Positions 26,718-34,564 of a stretch of DNA of 64,000 nt are shown here, piece after piece. Position numbers and translations under genes: made by a program. The first letter of the stretch is position 1; the number at the start of each line of letters is the position of its first letter. This DNA comes from an uncultured Chloroflexota bacterium. GTDB lineage: Bacteria; Chloroflexota; Anaerolineae; Anaerolineales; Anaerolineaceae. The notes under the pieces were generated by a model, which had not been told where the DNA came from, did no database searches, and saw nothing but the letters and a program-made list of their open reading frames with translations. The DNA is taken from positions 186,001 to 250,000 of the forward strand of contig CADATZ010000001.1 in the NCBI GenBank assembly GCA_902791025.1, written 5' to 3'.

Positions 26718-27833
26718 TCAGGGTAGTCCTTTCAGATCTGTAAGTACGGGAATGCCGGTTTTCTGCGCATATAAAATCAATTCTCGATTTGCCCGGTTCA
26801 GCGGCCCTGACGGAGCGCCGGCGTCTAAAACATATTGACAGCCATTGATCATCTTTATTGCTGATGAAATCTGATTATCTGTGATTGGTTCAAATGCCGG
26901 TGCTTTGATGACATGATCGCTCAACATTTCGGCTGTCTGGCAGTCAACATCATTTTCGAAGAGGATACCGGCTGCAAAAGGTGTTCCCTGTTTTTGCAGG
27001 GCACGGAAAAAAGGGGTTCCTTTCCCATTCCCTGCAACGACAAAAACTTTCGGCATACCTTCAGGCTTCGGCAGCTCTACACTGCCGAAAAGCAGATTAT
27101 AGGAGCCGGAATGGATCGCGAATAATTCTTCAATGTCATTGGACGTGATGAGTTCATCCGGTGTCCCATACGCGCAAACCCGTTCGCCATCAAGCAGCAG
27201 AAGGTCGTCGGAGACTTTCATCGCGAGGTCTATCTCATGCAGGGTCATAATGACGGTAGTCTTTTGTTCCCTTGCCATATCGCGCAAAATGCTGAGCAGT
27301 TCGATCTTGTAACGGATGTCAAGATAGGCTGTCGGTTCATCCAGCACGATGATTTCAGGTTCCTGACAGATTGCTCTTGCCAGCATAATACGCTGCCGCT
27401 GCCCATCCGAAAGCGTGGAAAAATCCTGGCTGGCAAGGTCCAGTGCGTGGACACGCTCCAATGAGGACTGGACTGCTGCTTTGTCCTCTTCTGTAAGCCT
27501 TCCGAATAAGTTTGTATAGGGATAACGTCCCATGGCGACAACTTCCGCACAGGTCATCATTTCAGGATGAACGCGTTCTGTCAGGACGACAGCGGTTTGT
27601 TTTGCGAATTCTTTCCCTGAAATATCGCGCAGGGAACGTTCACCGAAATATACACTGCCGGAAAGCGGTTCAAGCTGGCGGGTGATCGTTTTCAGAATGG
27701 TTGATTTTCCCGCGCCGTTTGGTCCAATGAGCGTCAGAATTTTACCGGGTGCGAGATCAATATTGATTCCCTGTATCAGCACTTTTCGGTTATAGCCGAC
27801 TGAAAGGTCACGGGTGGAGAAGGCTGTATTCAC
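26718..27833 (-). CDS. cobalamin/metal-chelate ABC transporter ATPase with extra C-terminal domain
   Basis: A 371-residue FecE/BtuD-type ATPase. Residues 1 to ~255 hold Walker A GPNGAGKST, the Q-loop region TAVVLTERVHPE, signature LSDGQRQRIMLARA, Walker B IIVLDEPTAYLD and the switch MTLHEID. The last ~105 residues are extra: PKVFVVAGNGKGTPFFRALQ, FAAGILFENDVDC, and YVLDAGAPSGPLNRANRELI. They look like a small Rossmann-like alpha/beta domain that I cannot name. It is the partner of the permease and binding protein next to it, inside the cobalamin operon; uptake of cobalamin, cobinamide or another tetrapyrrole is inferred. Confidence 0.87.
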   Translation of the reverse strand: MNTAFSTRDLSVGYNRKVLIQGINIDLAPGKILTLIGPNGAGKSTILKTITRQLEPLSGSVYFGERSLRDISGKEFAKQTAVVLTERVHPEMMTCAEVVAMGRYPYTNLFGRLTEEDKAAVQSSLERVHALDLASQDFSTLSDGQRQRIMLARAICQEPEIIVLDEPTAYLDIRYKIELLSILRDMAREQKTTVIMTLHEIDLAMKVSDDLLLLDGERVCAYGTPDELITSNDIEELFAIHSGSYNLLFGSVELPKPEGMPKVFVVAGNGKGTPFFRALQKQGTPFAAGILFENDVDCQTAEMLSDHVIKAPAFEPITDNQISSAIKMINGCQYVLDAGAPSGPLNRANRELILYAQKTGIPVLTDLKGLP

Positions 27834-27837
27834 TATG

Positions 27838-28950
27838 TTATTCCCTCCCCGTTTTGCGGCGTTTGATCATCAGATAAATAACCACGGGTGCGCCGAACAC
27901 AGAGGTTATGGTGCTGATTTTCAATTCGACCGGTGCGAACATCGTACGTGCGATCAAATCGCAGTACACACAAAAAACCGCGCCGCACAAAAAAACTGCC
28001 GGGATAACCAGGATCGGTTTGGATGTTTTCAGCAAAACCCGGGTGATATGCGGTACCGCGATACCGACGAAGGAAACCGGTCCCGCAATGGCGGTAACAC
28101 ATGCTGAAAGCAGACTTGAAGCGAGTAATAATGCCAGGCGGAAGGCTTTTACCGGCACACCCATTGAGGCCGCGTATCTTTCGCTGAGCAAATATGCCCC
28201 AATCGGTTTAGAAAGCAGAAACGCCACAATCACTGCGGGAAGACAAACCAAAACTGCGGTTTGTACCTGTTCCCAGTTCGCTCCGGAAAAGGATCCCATC
28301 GACCAGTTGGTAAGGTTGACGACATCATGATCATTGGCAAAGGTGATACAGAAATCTGTTACCGCCGTACAGATATACCCGACCATGATGCCAATCACGA
28401 GCAGCATGGACATATTCTGCACTTTTTGTGAAAACAAAAGGACCAAAAGGGTTATCAGAAGTGAGCCAAGAAAAGCGGAAAACATCAGACCTGCAGAACT
28501 GAAACTGCCAACTGCGGGTGTGATAAAAATGATCGTTACCCCGACCACCATTTTTGCTCCCGAGGAAATACCCAAAACGAAAGGGCCGGCAATCGGGTTG
28601 CGGAAAAATACCTGCAGCAGGTAACCGGATACTGATAAGGCTCCGCCCAGTATTGCTGCCAGCAGGACTCTTGGCAGGCGAATCCTGAAAAGTATCTGGC
28701 TGGCTGTATCTGCATTGATAACAGCATCCAAAGCTTCACTGAAATTTCCTGCTGTGAACAGGTTCGAAATTTTATAACGAATACTTTGTAAAAGCATTCG
28801 GAATATATCCGAGGCAGGGATAGATACAGACCCAGTATTGATATTTAAAACAAGTCCCAATATCAACTGCACAAGCAGAACAACGATAACGAACATGAAT
28901 CTGATTCGTTTGCCTGAGAGATCAAGTGCTGTGCCTGTAGGGGATTTCAA
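27838..28950 (-). CDS. FecCD/BtuC-type ABC permease
   Basis: A 370-residue permease of the vitamin B12/iron-chelate family with about nine or ten membrane helices. Family blocks seen are RLPRVLLAAILGGALSVSG, FRNPIAGPFVLGISSGAK, the ATPase-contact GVPVKAFRLALLLASSLL, and GPVSFVGIAVPHITRVLL. The start is TTG at 28950, as GGAG lies five bases before it and no ATG fits better. It lies four bases before the ATPase gene. It probably forms the importer with the adjacent ATPase and binding protein for cobalamin or a related corrinoid, by operon context and the upstream riboswitch. Confidence 0.9.
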   Translation of the reverse strand: MKSPTGTALDLSGKRIRFMFVIVVLLVQLILGLVLNINTGSVSIPASDIFRMLLQSIRYKISNLFTAGNFSEALDAVINADTASQILFRIRLPRVLLAAILGGALSVSGYLLQVFFRNPIAGPFVLGISSGAKMVVGVTIIFITPAVGSFSSAGLMFSAFLGSLLITLLVLLFSQKVQNMSMLLVIGIMVGYICTAVTDFCITFANDHDVVNLTNWSMGSFSGANWEQVQTAVLVCLPAVIVAFLLSKPIGAYLLSERYAASMGVPVKAFRLALLLASSLLSACVTAIAGPVSFVGIAVPHITRVLLKTSKPILVIPAVFLCGAVFCVYCDLIARTMFAPVELKISTITSVFGAPVVIYLMIKRRKTGRE

Positions 28951-28963
28951 GAAAGCTCCAATG

Positions 28964-30109
28964 TTATTTTAATCTGACAAAATAAGGAAGTTCATCCATA
29001 GCGTCAGCTTCTCCGGTGAAGATGCGATGAAAACTTTGGATCATCTGCCCCAGATGCGTCGTGTCCTGATACATATTTTGTGATGTACACCAGACATTTC
29101 CATCCCTGACGGCTTTGAATTCACCCAGCAACGGATTTTTAGTCAATAGCTCAGACAGACTGTTCACTTCTCCCGCAATTGTACTGTTGTAAAAGATCAC
29201 ATCCGCCTCTTTAGCACCGGCAAAGAAAGTTTCCATATCGATCGTAACCGTGGATGTGGATTTTTCGGGGTCTCCGATGCTGTCAAAGACATATTTGCCG
29301 CCGGCAAGCTCAATCATTTTGCTGACGTAATCCCCGCTTTTGCGGACAACTACGAGACCGGATGTACTGATATGGAAGAATGCTGCAGTCTTTCCGCTGC
29401 TAACACTTGAGCGGATATCATTGAAAAAGGCAGTCTGCTCTTTGAATAGTTTTTCCGCCTTCTCCTCTTCATCCAGCAGTGCTCCGTAAAACCGGATCCA
29501 TTCCGTTCTTCCCAGGGGATGATGTTCTGAACTTGAGAGATCGATGAGTACGGGAATTCCCAATTCTTCCAGCTTTTCCTTTACTTCCGGTGTGTGATTG
29601 ATCATCTGGGATTCAATAGCAAGGGAACACTCATTTTCCAAAAGCAGCTCATAGTCGGGCTCACTGTATTTTCCAGCATAAATGATTTTTCCGTCCCGCA
29701 TTGCCTGTTTCGCGCCTTCGATGTACCACCCACTTTCCTTTGTACCGGAAAGTCGAATAGCATCCAGTTCATCAAGGGCGTCAAACAGGCACATCACTGC
29801 TGTAGCTGCCAGGTAGATGTTTTTAATAGGTTTGTGAAGTAAGGTGATTTCTTTGGGGAGATTCTCCGGGACTTGCCCGTCAATAGCAGGGAGATAAAAT
29901 TGCTGACCATCTCCAAGTGTAAACAGTTTGCTGCCGTCAGCGAAATAGTCTACAGAAAACTGTTCCGCATAATCGAGAGTCATTGAGTCCATGACTGACG
30001 GCAGATTGTCTGATGCTGATGCGTATGGAACAGAAAGAGCAGCAAACAACAAGATAATCTGTATTAGGAGAAATTTAAAAATTATTGTCTGATTCTGTTT
30101 CCTGCTCAT
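28964..30109 (-). CDS. FecB/BtuF-type periplasmic binding protein
   Basis: About 381 residues. Residues 1 to ~33 form a signal peptide (MSRKQNQTIIFKFLL..., cleavage near ASASD). The mature part fits the class III binding-protein fold of BtuF/FhuD: KNIYLAATAVMCLFDAL, IYAGKYSEPDYELLLENECSLAIE, the long inter-domain helix EEEKAEKLFKEQTAFFNDIR, and AVRDGNVWCTSQNMYQDTTHLG. The ATG at 30109 is chosen because it starts the signal peptide; GGGGAG is 10 bases upstream. The upstream in-frame part reaches into a palindromic repeat. It serves the neighbouring permease and ATPase. The ligand is inferred to be a corrinoid. Confidence 0.85.
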   Translation of the reverse strand: MSRKQNQTIIFKFLLIQIILLFAALSVPYASASDNLPSVMDSMTLDYAEQFSVDYFADGSKLFTLGDGQQFYLPAIDGQVPENLPKEITLLHKPIKNIYLAATAVMCLFDALDELDAIRLSGTKESGWYIEGAKQAMRDGKIIYAGKYSEPDYELLLENECSLAIESQMINHTPEVKEKLEELGIPVLIDLSSSEHHPLGRTEWIRFYGALLDEEEKAEKLFKEQTAFFNDIRSSVSSGKTAAFFHISTSGLVVVRKSGDYVSKMIELAGGKYVFDSIGDPEKSTSTVTIDMETFFAGAKEADVIFYNSTIAGEVNSLSELLTKNPLLGEFKAVRDGNVWCTSQNMYQDTTHLGQMIQSFHRIFTGEADAMDELPYFVRLK

Positions 30110-30129
30110 TTTATTCGTACTCCCCGTAT

Positions 30130-30222
30130 CCTTCCAGAACCAGCATTGCCGCACATGGTGACAGGCACGCTTGTGTCAGCTACGCGACACAAGATGCCAG
30201 TCCCCATGTGCTCCGTACTGAA
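30130..30222. repeat. palindromic repeat element, copy 3
   Basis: A third copy of the family at 1518 and 2571. The core 30151-30211 runs GCACATGGTGAC to GTCCCCATGTGC with a GTGTC/GACAC centre; the central stem changed on both sides but stays paired, a compensatory change. It lies inside the cobalamin operon between the binding-protein and NEAT-like genes. Confidence 0.75.
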
Positions 30223-30236
30223 TAAATACTACTCAC

Positions 30237-31025
30237 CTATTTTTTTTCAGTCAATGTGCTGCTGTCGAAATAGAGCGTATAATCGACCAGATGCGGTTCA
30301 CTCATGGCGACGGTCAAAGCGCTGACAGGCATTTCATTGTCAAGTGTAACCGGAATTTCAAAGGTTGAATTGCCTTCTTTGTTGATTTTGTCGTACTGTA
30401 CGTCATCGATCAGCATGTACTCGTAATTTTTGCTGCTCCAAATGAGTCTGGCAATGATGTCCCCGTTTGTAACTGTCAGAGTGGCAGGGCTTTCCACTGA
30501 GGCTTTGCCTGAACCACCTTTAAGGGTAACATCACACAACCAGGTACCATCCGCAACAGATGCCTCTTGCAACGGGCCGACGTAGATGGGATCACTTACA
30601 CTCACTTTGTGGTCATACCATTTGCCTTTTTTGCCGACTAACGCGAGGTCGAAATCTTCATTGAGATATGGGACCGGGATATCAAAACCGTGGACGGTAT
30701 CCTGAAACCCGTCGGAGTAGGTCACCTCATCCACCGTCGGTTCTAAAAGGACTGCTCCTTCCTTTTGGGCGTCTTCCGCAAACCCTCGATAAAGGTTGAG
30801 AATGTTTTTGGAAGCAAGGCTGACATGGATCATCATCTCACCGTCTTTTACGGTAAGAGTGCCGCGCCCATCATAAGCTTCACAGACATTGAACATGGTG
30901 CTGTCTGTCGTGAAAATTGCTGAGTAAATGCCGTCTTCCGGTTTTTCATCCTGTGCGAGAACAGCAGCAAAGACGGTAAGGTAGGTAAATAAAACAAGTC
31001 CAATCAAAGATATTTTTCTGAACAT
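30237..31025 (-). CDS. secreted protein with two NEAT-like beta domains
   Basis: A 262-residue exported protein (signal peptide ~1-24, cleavage near AVLAQDE). It holds two similar all-beta units. Unit one, about residues 30-145, has EDGIYSAIF, GTLTVKDGEMMIHVSLASKN and FDIPVPYLNEDFDLALV. Unit two, about 155-258, has DGTWLCDVTLKGGSG, ATLTVTNGDIIARLIWSSKN, FEIPVTLDNEMPVSALTVAM and a final VDYTLYF. This order of strands recalls the NEAT (iron-transport-associated) domain that binds heme in Firmicutes, though the heme Tyr motif is only partial. There is no membrane anchor. Between cbiK and the importer, it may capture a tetrapyrrole or metal and pass it on (inference). Confidence 0.6.
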   Translation of the reverse strand: MFRKISLIGLVLFTYLTVFAAVLAQDEKPEDGIYSAIFTTDSTMFNVCEAYDGRGTLTVKDGEMMIHVSLASKNILNLYRGFAEDAQKEGAVLLEPTVDEVTYSDGFQDTVHGFDIPVPYLNEDFDLALVGKKGKWYDHKVSVSDPIYVGPLQEASVADGTWLCDVTLKGGSGKASVESPATLTVTNGDIIARLIWSSKNYEYMLIDDVQYDKINKEGNSTFEIPVTLDNEMPVSALTVAMSEPHLVDYTLYFDSSTLTEKK

Positions 31026-31044
31026 ATCACCCTTCTGATTAGAA

Positions 31045-31121
31045 AGGGACGGTCCCTTTACGGGACTGTCCCTGGTAATTGATTTTTTACGGGACAGTCA
31101 CCTTCGGTAACAGTCCCTGTG
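31045..31121. repeat. GGGAC/GTCCC hairpin repeat cluster
   Basis: Three short inverted GGGAC/GTCCC units in 77 bp: AGGGACGGTCCCT, CGGGACTGTCCC, and ACGGGACAGTC...ACAGTCCCTG. They share the GGGAC motif with the larger palindrome family. The cluster lies between the cbiK and NEAT-like genes and may be a REP-like element or an mRNA hairpin. Confidence 0.5.
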
Positions 31122-31125
31122 TGTT

Positions 31126-32262
31126 TTAATTAAGAGCTTCAGCGGTGTGCTGGACGTAAAGCATCTGGATCATGTCGATGCGGCCAAGACCGGCGATCTG
31201 GCAAGTCACGTCAATACCGGCATTTTCAAATAAGGACTTCCAGGAATCTTCATCATCACCGGCCATATCATTGTTGGCGTGGTCACCGGCGACAACCATC
31301 AGCGGGCGAAGGATCACTTTGGTGTATCCGGCTTCTTTGACTGCTTCAATGATGCTTTCAACGGAAGTGGATTCCGGTTCGCCCTCAACAGTCCCGACAA
31401 ATACATTTTTGAACTCAAGTTCTTTCATCTGGGTTGCCATCTGGCTGTAGGAAACCTTGGCAATGTGAGCGGTTCCATGCCCGATGAAAACAAAAGCGGT
31501 TCCGTCTTCAGCTGCTTTGTCCAGTGTTTCATACTGGGAATCCAAAACAGCCTGAACGGTGACAGCAGCGGCGACATAGGCTTTGTCGTCATTGATCACA
31601 GTTGCATCGGACCCGACAGGACCGAGAAGCGGTTCAGCGATGACTACGGATTCAAACTTATCTTTGTAAGATTCAAGCGTTTTTTCCATTTCATCGTATT
31701 CTGCACCGTGCATCAGATGGGTCGGCTGGACGAGCAGATTCTTGACACCGTTGGAGACAGCCCTGTCCAGAGCCTGATCCATGTTATCGATAAATTCACC
31801 GTCGCGTGCCTGGATGTGGTTGATAATGGTTTGAGCTGTGAAGGCACGGCGGACAGACCATTCGGGGTATGCTTCCTGCAGTGCGTCTTCAATTCCTTTG
31901 ATATCTTTCGCACGGGATTCATTGAAAGATGTACCGAAAGAAACAACCAGAAGCTCATTCTCACCGATACCATCCTGATTGCGGGGATCATCGAGAGATG
32001 CATCACCGGTATCACGACCGAAATAATCCGGATCGGCATTTTCGCCTTCGACCAGCTCCTTCTGGTCATCGGTCAGGGCATCCCAGGCTGCTTTTGCTTC
32101 GGCACAAAGCGCGTCGGTTTCATCAGTGCGTTCCTGAACATAGATCGCGTCGATCAATTCAGCGACGTGGTCAGCGGCAGCCTGGTCTTCTTCTGTTGCT
32201 GCAAAGCAGACACTTGTCAAAACCAGACAAAGAGCGAAAACAAATAAACATACTTTTTTCAT
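31126..32262 (-). CDS. cbiK: secreted sirohydrochlorin cobaltochelatase (CbiK family)
   Basis: About 378 residues. A Sec signal peptide (MKKVCLFVFALCLVLTS..., cleavage near CFAA) is followed by a ~55-residue acidic helical segment with LIDAIYVQERTDETD and AKAAWDALTDDQKELV, a module style found in Firmicute surface proteins. From ~80 onward the CbiK chelatase fold is clear: ELLVVSFGTSFNESRAKDI, LVQPTHLMHGAEYDEM, AFVFIGHGT and LRPLMVVAGDHANNDMAGD, with the metal-site His residues. CbiK inserts cobalt into sirohydrochlorin; exported forms are known in sulfate reducers. Export is odd for a cytosolic pathway. The ATG at 32262 follows AGGAGG. It is the first gene after the riboswitch. Confidence 0.9.
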   Translation of the reverse strand: MKKVCLFVFALCLVLTSVCFAATEEDQAAADHVAELIDAIYVQERTDETDALCAEAKAAWDALTDDQKELVEGENADPDYFGRDTGDASLDDPRNQDGIGENELLVVSFGTSFNESRAKDIKGIEDALQEAYPEWSVRRAFTAQTIINHIQARDGEFIDNMDQALDRAVSNGVKNLLVQPTHLMHGAEYDEMEKTLESYKDKFESVVIAEPLLGPVGSDATVINDDKAYVAAAVTVQAVLDSQYETLDKAAEDGTAFVFIGHGTAHIAKVSYSQMATQMKELEFKNVFVGTVEGEPESTSVESIIEAVKEAGYTKVILRPLMVVAGDHANNDMAGDDEDSWKSLFENAGIDVTCQIAGLGRIDMIQMLYVQHTAEALN

Positions 32263-32367
32263 AAATATTTCCTCCTGAATATTTCCGGGATTTCCCGGAT
32301 TTTTCACTGATAGAGTGATCCGCGGACAACCGGAAACAGGAACGGGAAAATGCAGTAAATCGGGTAT

Positions 32368-32403
32368 AAAAAAACTGCGGCAATTGTAATTTAATTGCCG
32401 CAG
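32368..32403 (-). terminator. intrinsic terminator of the cobalamin riboswitch
   Basis: Read on the minus strand, CTGCGGCAATT pairs perfectly with AATTGCCGCAG and is followed by seven T. It lies between the riboswitch and cbiK, so it is the expression platform: corrinoid binding would favour termination. Confidence 0.85.
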
Positions 32404-32461
32404 CCGTTTTTCTGCAGATACCCGGCTTGTTTCTCCTGACCGGGATCAACAAAGCCACATA

Positions 32462-32655
32462 CATTCGAGTAGGTCTCCTGACTTGCGCCTCTTCGGGTGT
32501 TGTGTACAGTCTTCTCAGGATAGTCCCCAATGACCGGCTTTCGCCTCAGTACAATCCCTCCGCGCTCACAGTGGCGGTACCGTTCCGGATTTTAACCGGA
32601 TTATCTATTCTCTTCCGACCTCTTGTATGCAAGATCGGAAGCGCTCGATTGTTTT
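32462..32655 (-). promoter_or_regulatory. cobalamin riboswitch
   Basis: On the minus strand the leader contains the conserved core GCCACTGTGAG, the GCGAAAGCCGG hairpin, and the B12-box-like AGTCAGGAGACCTAC near the 3' end, in the order and spacing of the cobalamin riboswitch aptamer. It lies between a consensus promoter and a terminator upstream of the corrinoid operon. The 485-bp gap between cbiK and the protease gene is otherwise explained by these elements. Confidence 0.93.
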
Positions 32656-32665
32656 ATTGAAAATG

Positions 32666-32693
32666 ATTATAGCACCTGTTTCATCAATGTCAA
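32666..32693 (-). promoter_or_regulatory. consensus promoter of the cobalamin operon
   Basis: On the minus strand both hexamers are perfect: -35 TTGACA (32688-32693), 16-bp spacer, -10 TATAAT (32666-32671). The predicted start lies a few bases before the riboswitch aptamer. Confidence 0.85.
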
Positions 32694-32746
32694 TAGTTTA
32701 AATTGACAAAATGAAACAGGCGATTATTTCAGTAATGATGAAGATA

Positions 32747-34423
32747 CTATTTATCTTTGAAATTCGGAACGAAATTTTCGGCTTGAGAATTTTCGATCCA
32801 GTACAATTCGAGCGGCGTGATTTGACCGGCAGTATTTTTATCCGGATTGATGTCGTCAATCGATTTCAACGCAGAATAGGAAGTAAATTGTGTAAATGCT
32901 TTTATACGCACATTCCCTAATGAATTTGCTTGATCGGAATTCCAGCAGTCGGTCCAGCTTCCGTTGCTGCGCTTGTAGAAGCTTTCGCCAGGGTTCGATG
33001 AATTTATAAATTCCTGGAAAATTCTCTCTTCTCCCTTTGCATCAATAACAGTAAAGGATTCAGAACGGTCGGTCATAATGTAAGCTTTTCCGTTTTCGCT
33101 GGCTGTGATTTCGATAATCACGGAAAAACGATCTCCGGCGCAAAGATCCACGGGGGTATCGAGGGGAATCGTATGAAATCCTGCGTAAAGCTCGGAGCCG
33201 CTTTGACTTGAGAACAAAATGCCGCTCTCAGGAGTGTCTTTTACTCCACGATAAATTTTGATTTCATAGGAAAAATAGGATGACGGTGTAAGAAATCCAA
33301 CGGAAACCAGCTTTTCATTGTCTATCGCTGTAAAAATATTGGCTGCAGCAATGGTATTTGATTCAGGATCATTTATGTAATTATAGGAAACAGTTCCATC
33401 ATATTGATAGGTTTTCATACCGGATACAATATTTTCAAAATCATAGATGAAGGCATCTTCAGACAGCGTTTTGTCTGCGTAGGAGAGCCAGAAGTATCCC
33501 TCATTCCCCCAATCGGTGCCAAAGCTGTTTTTGACCAGCCAGGCGCCATCAATGTCAGGCTGACTGCTGAAGTTATAGGCCGGATACGTGTCATCCCAGC
33601 CAATGACATTTACCAGATGATTCGTATAAAGAGCATTCGGGCAGTAGTACGCACCGGTATCTTCATTCAGGTATTTACTGCGGTTTTGGTTGAATGCGAT
33701 TACAGCAGAGCCGTGTTTCATGATCATCCGCTTGATTGCTTGCGTATCATTCATCGAGATCCACCAGGCATCTTTCAGTTTCGCGAGGGAAGAATTCCAG
33801 GCGATCTCTGGAGGAAGAGAGTATCTGGAAATGTCTGTTTCACCATCAGGATATGGAGCTACCTTTTCTGAGGTGAGTCCCGGCCAGCCGCTCAAAAGCA
33901 GAACTGCACGGTAACCGGACCCCCAGGAGTTGATCCATTCACGAAAGTATCCTTCATAGCTTTCGTAAGTGTACCAGTTATTTTGGTCTCCGGATGTGAG
34001 GTTTAACGGATCTGAAACTCTGAACCATTGAAAGTAATGTGCAAAGATCTCGGACAGGTCAATGGAATTGTCAGCCAGTTCCTTCTTGATCAGGTTTGAT
34101 TCTGCCATACTCATTACTGATTCAGCCCAGCAGAGGTCGTAAGGCTTTTGATCCTTTACTGACGTTATCAATCCATGTTCTCTTGCATCATATCTTTCAG
34201 GAAAAGTTCCTTTTTCTTGAAATTCCACCGGTACCGGATCAGAATGAATGATTCCGGGTTCTTCCAATAAACCATAATTTTCATCAATATAGTGGATCGT
34301 TTTCGAAGATGGGTCTGCCCATACCAGTAAATCAGAATCAGAATCAATTGCCGTCTGGCCTGATGCAAATCCAGTGACAGATAGTACAAATAAAAAGATA
34401 AGGTTAATAATGAATATTTTCAT
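32747..34423 (-). CDS. secreted papain-family (C1) cysteine protease with lectin-like domain
   Basis: 558 residues. A signal peptide (~1-20, MKIFIINLIFLFVLSVTG) and a short pro-region precede the C1 peptidase domain (~75-330). Gln and Cys of the oxyanion hole and nucleophile are in VKDQKPYDLCWAES, the active His in TNHLVNVIGWDD, and Asn in WLVKNSFGTDWGNEGY. The C-terminal ~190 residues (VSVGFLTPSSYFSYEIKIYRG, FHTIPLDTPVDLCAGDRFSVIIEI) match the beta-rich lectin-like domain often joined to bacterial C1A proteases. No anchor signal is seen, so it is likely released or loosely bound. It is transcribed apart from the cobalamin operon. The ATG at 34423 starts the signal peptide. The call is firm; the target is unknown. 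Confidence 0.9.
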   Translation of the reverse strand: MKIFIINLIFLFVLSVTGFASGQTAIDSDSDLLVWADPSSKTIHYIDENYGLLEEPGIIHSDPVPVEFQEKGTFPERYDAREHGLITSVKDQKPYDLCWAESVMSMAESNLIKKELADNSIDLSEIFAHYFQWFRVSDPLNLTSGDQNNWYTYESYEGYFREWINSWGSGYRAVLLLSGWPGLTSEKVAPYPDGETDISRYSLPPEIAWNSSLAKLKDAWWISMNDTQAIKRMIMKHGSAVIAFNQNRSKYLNEDTGAYYCPNALYTNHLVNVIGWDDTYPAYNFSSQPDIDGAWLVKNSFGTDWGNEGYFWLSYADKTLSEDAFIYDFENIVSGMKTYQYDGTVSYNYINDPESNTIAAANIFTAIDNEKLVSVGFLTPSSYFSYEIKIYRGVKDTPESGILFSSQSGSELYAGFHTIPLDTPVDLCAGDRFSVIIEITASENGKAYIMTDRSESFTVIDAKGEERIFQEFINSSNPGESFYKRSNGSWTDCWNSDQANSLGNVRIKAFTQFTSYSALKSIDDINPDKNTAGQITPLELYWIENSQAENFVPNFKDK

Positions 34424-34564
34424 AAAAGTTATAAATGCAGAAAATATGCCATTAGATGTATATAATTAACTTAATTTAAGCTTTTTGAAAGATATTGTTA
34501 AAGGTTTCGTTTCGTGATATTATTATAAAAGTTGATAGAAAGTTCCTGAAAAGAAGGTCAGCAT

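Noticed and set aside
1518..30222. CRISPR array
   Set aside because: The repeats are isolated palindromes tens of kilobases apart, without regular spacers or cas genes.
30237..31025. Calling the secreted protein a heme receptor of the Isd type
   Set aside because: The strand pattern is NEAT-like, but the heme-binding Tyr motif is incomplete and there is no sortase anchor.
31279..32247. Long open frame (322 codons) on the + strand opposite cbiK
   Set aside because: It mirrors the cbiK codons, has no recognisable domain, and lies opposite a certain gene; it is a shadow frame.
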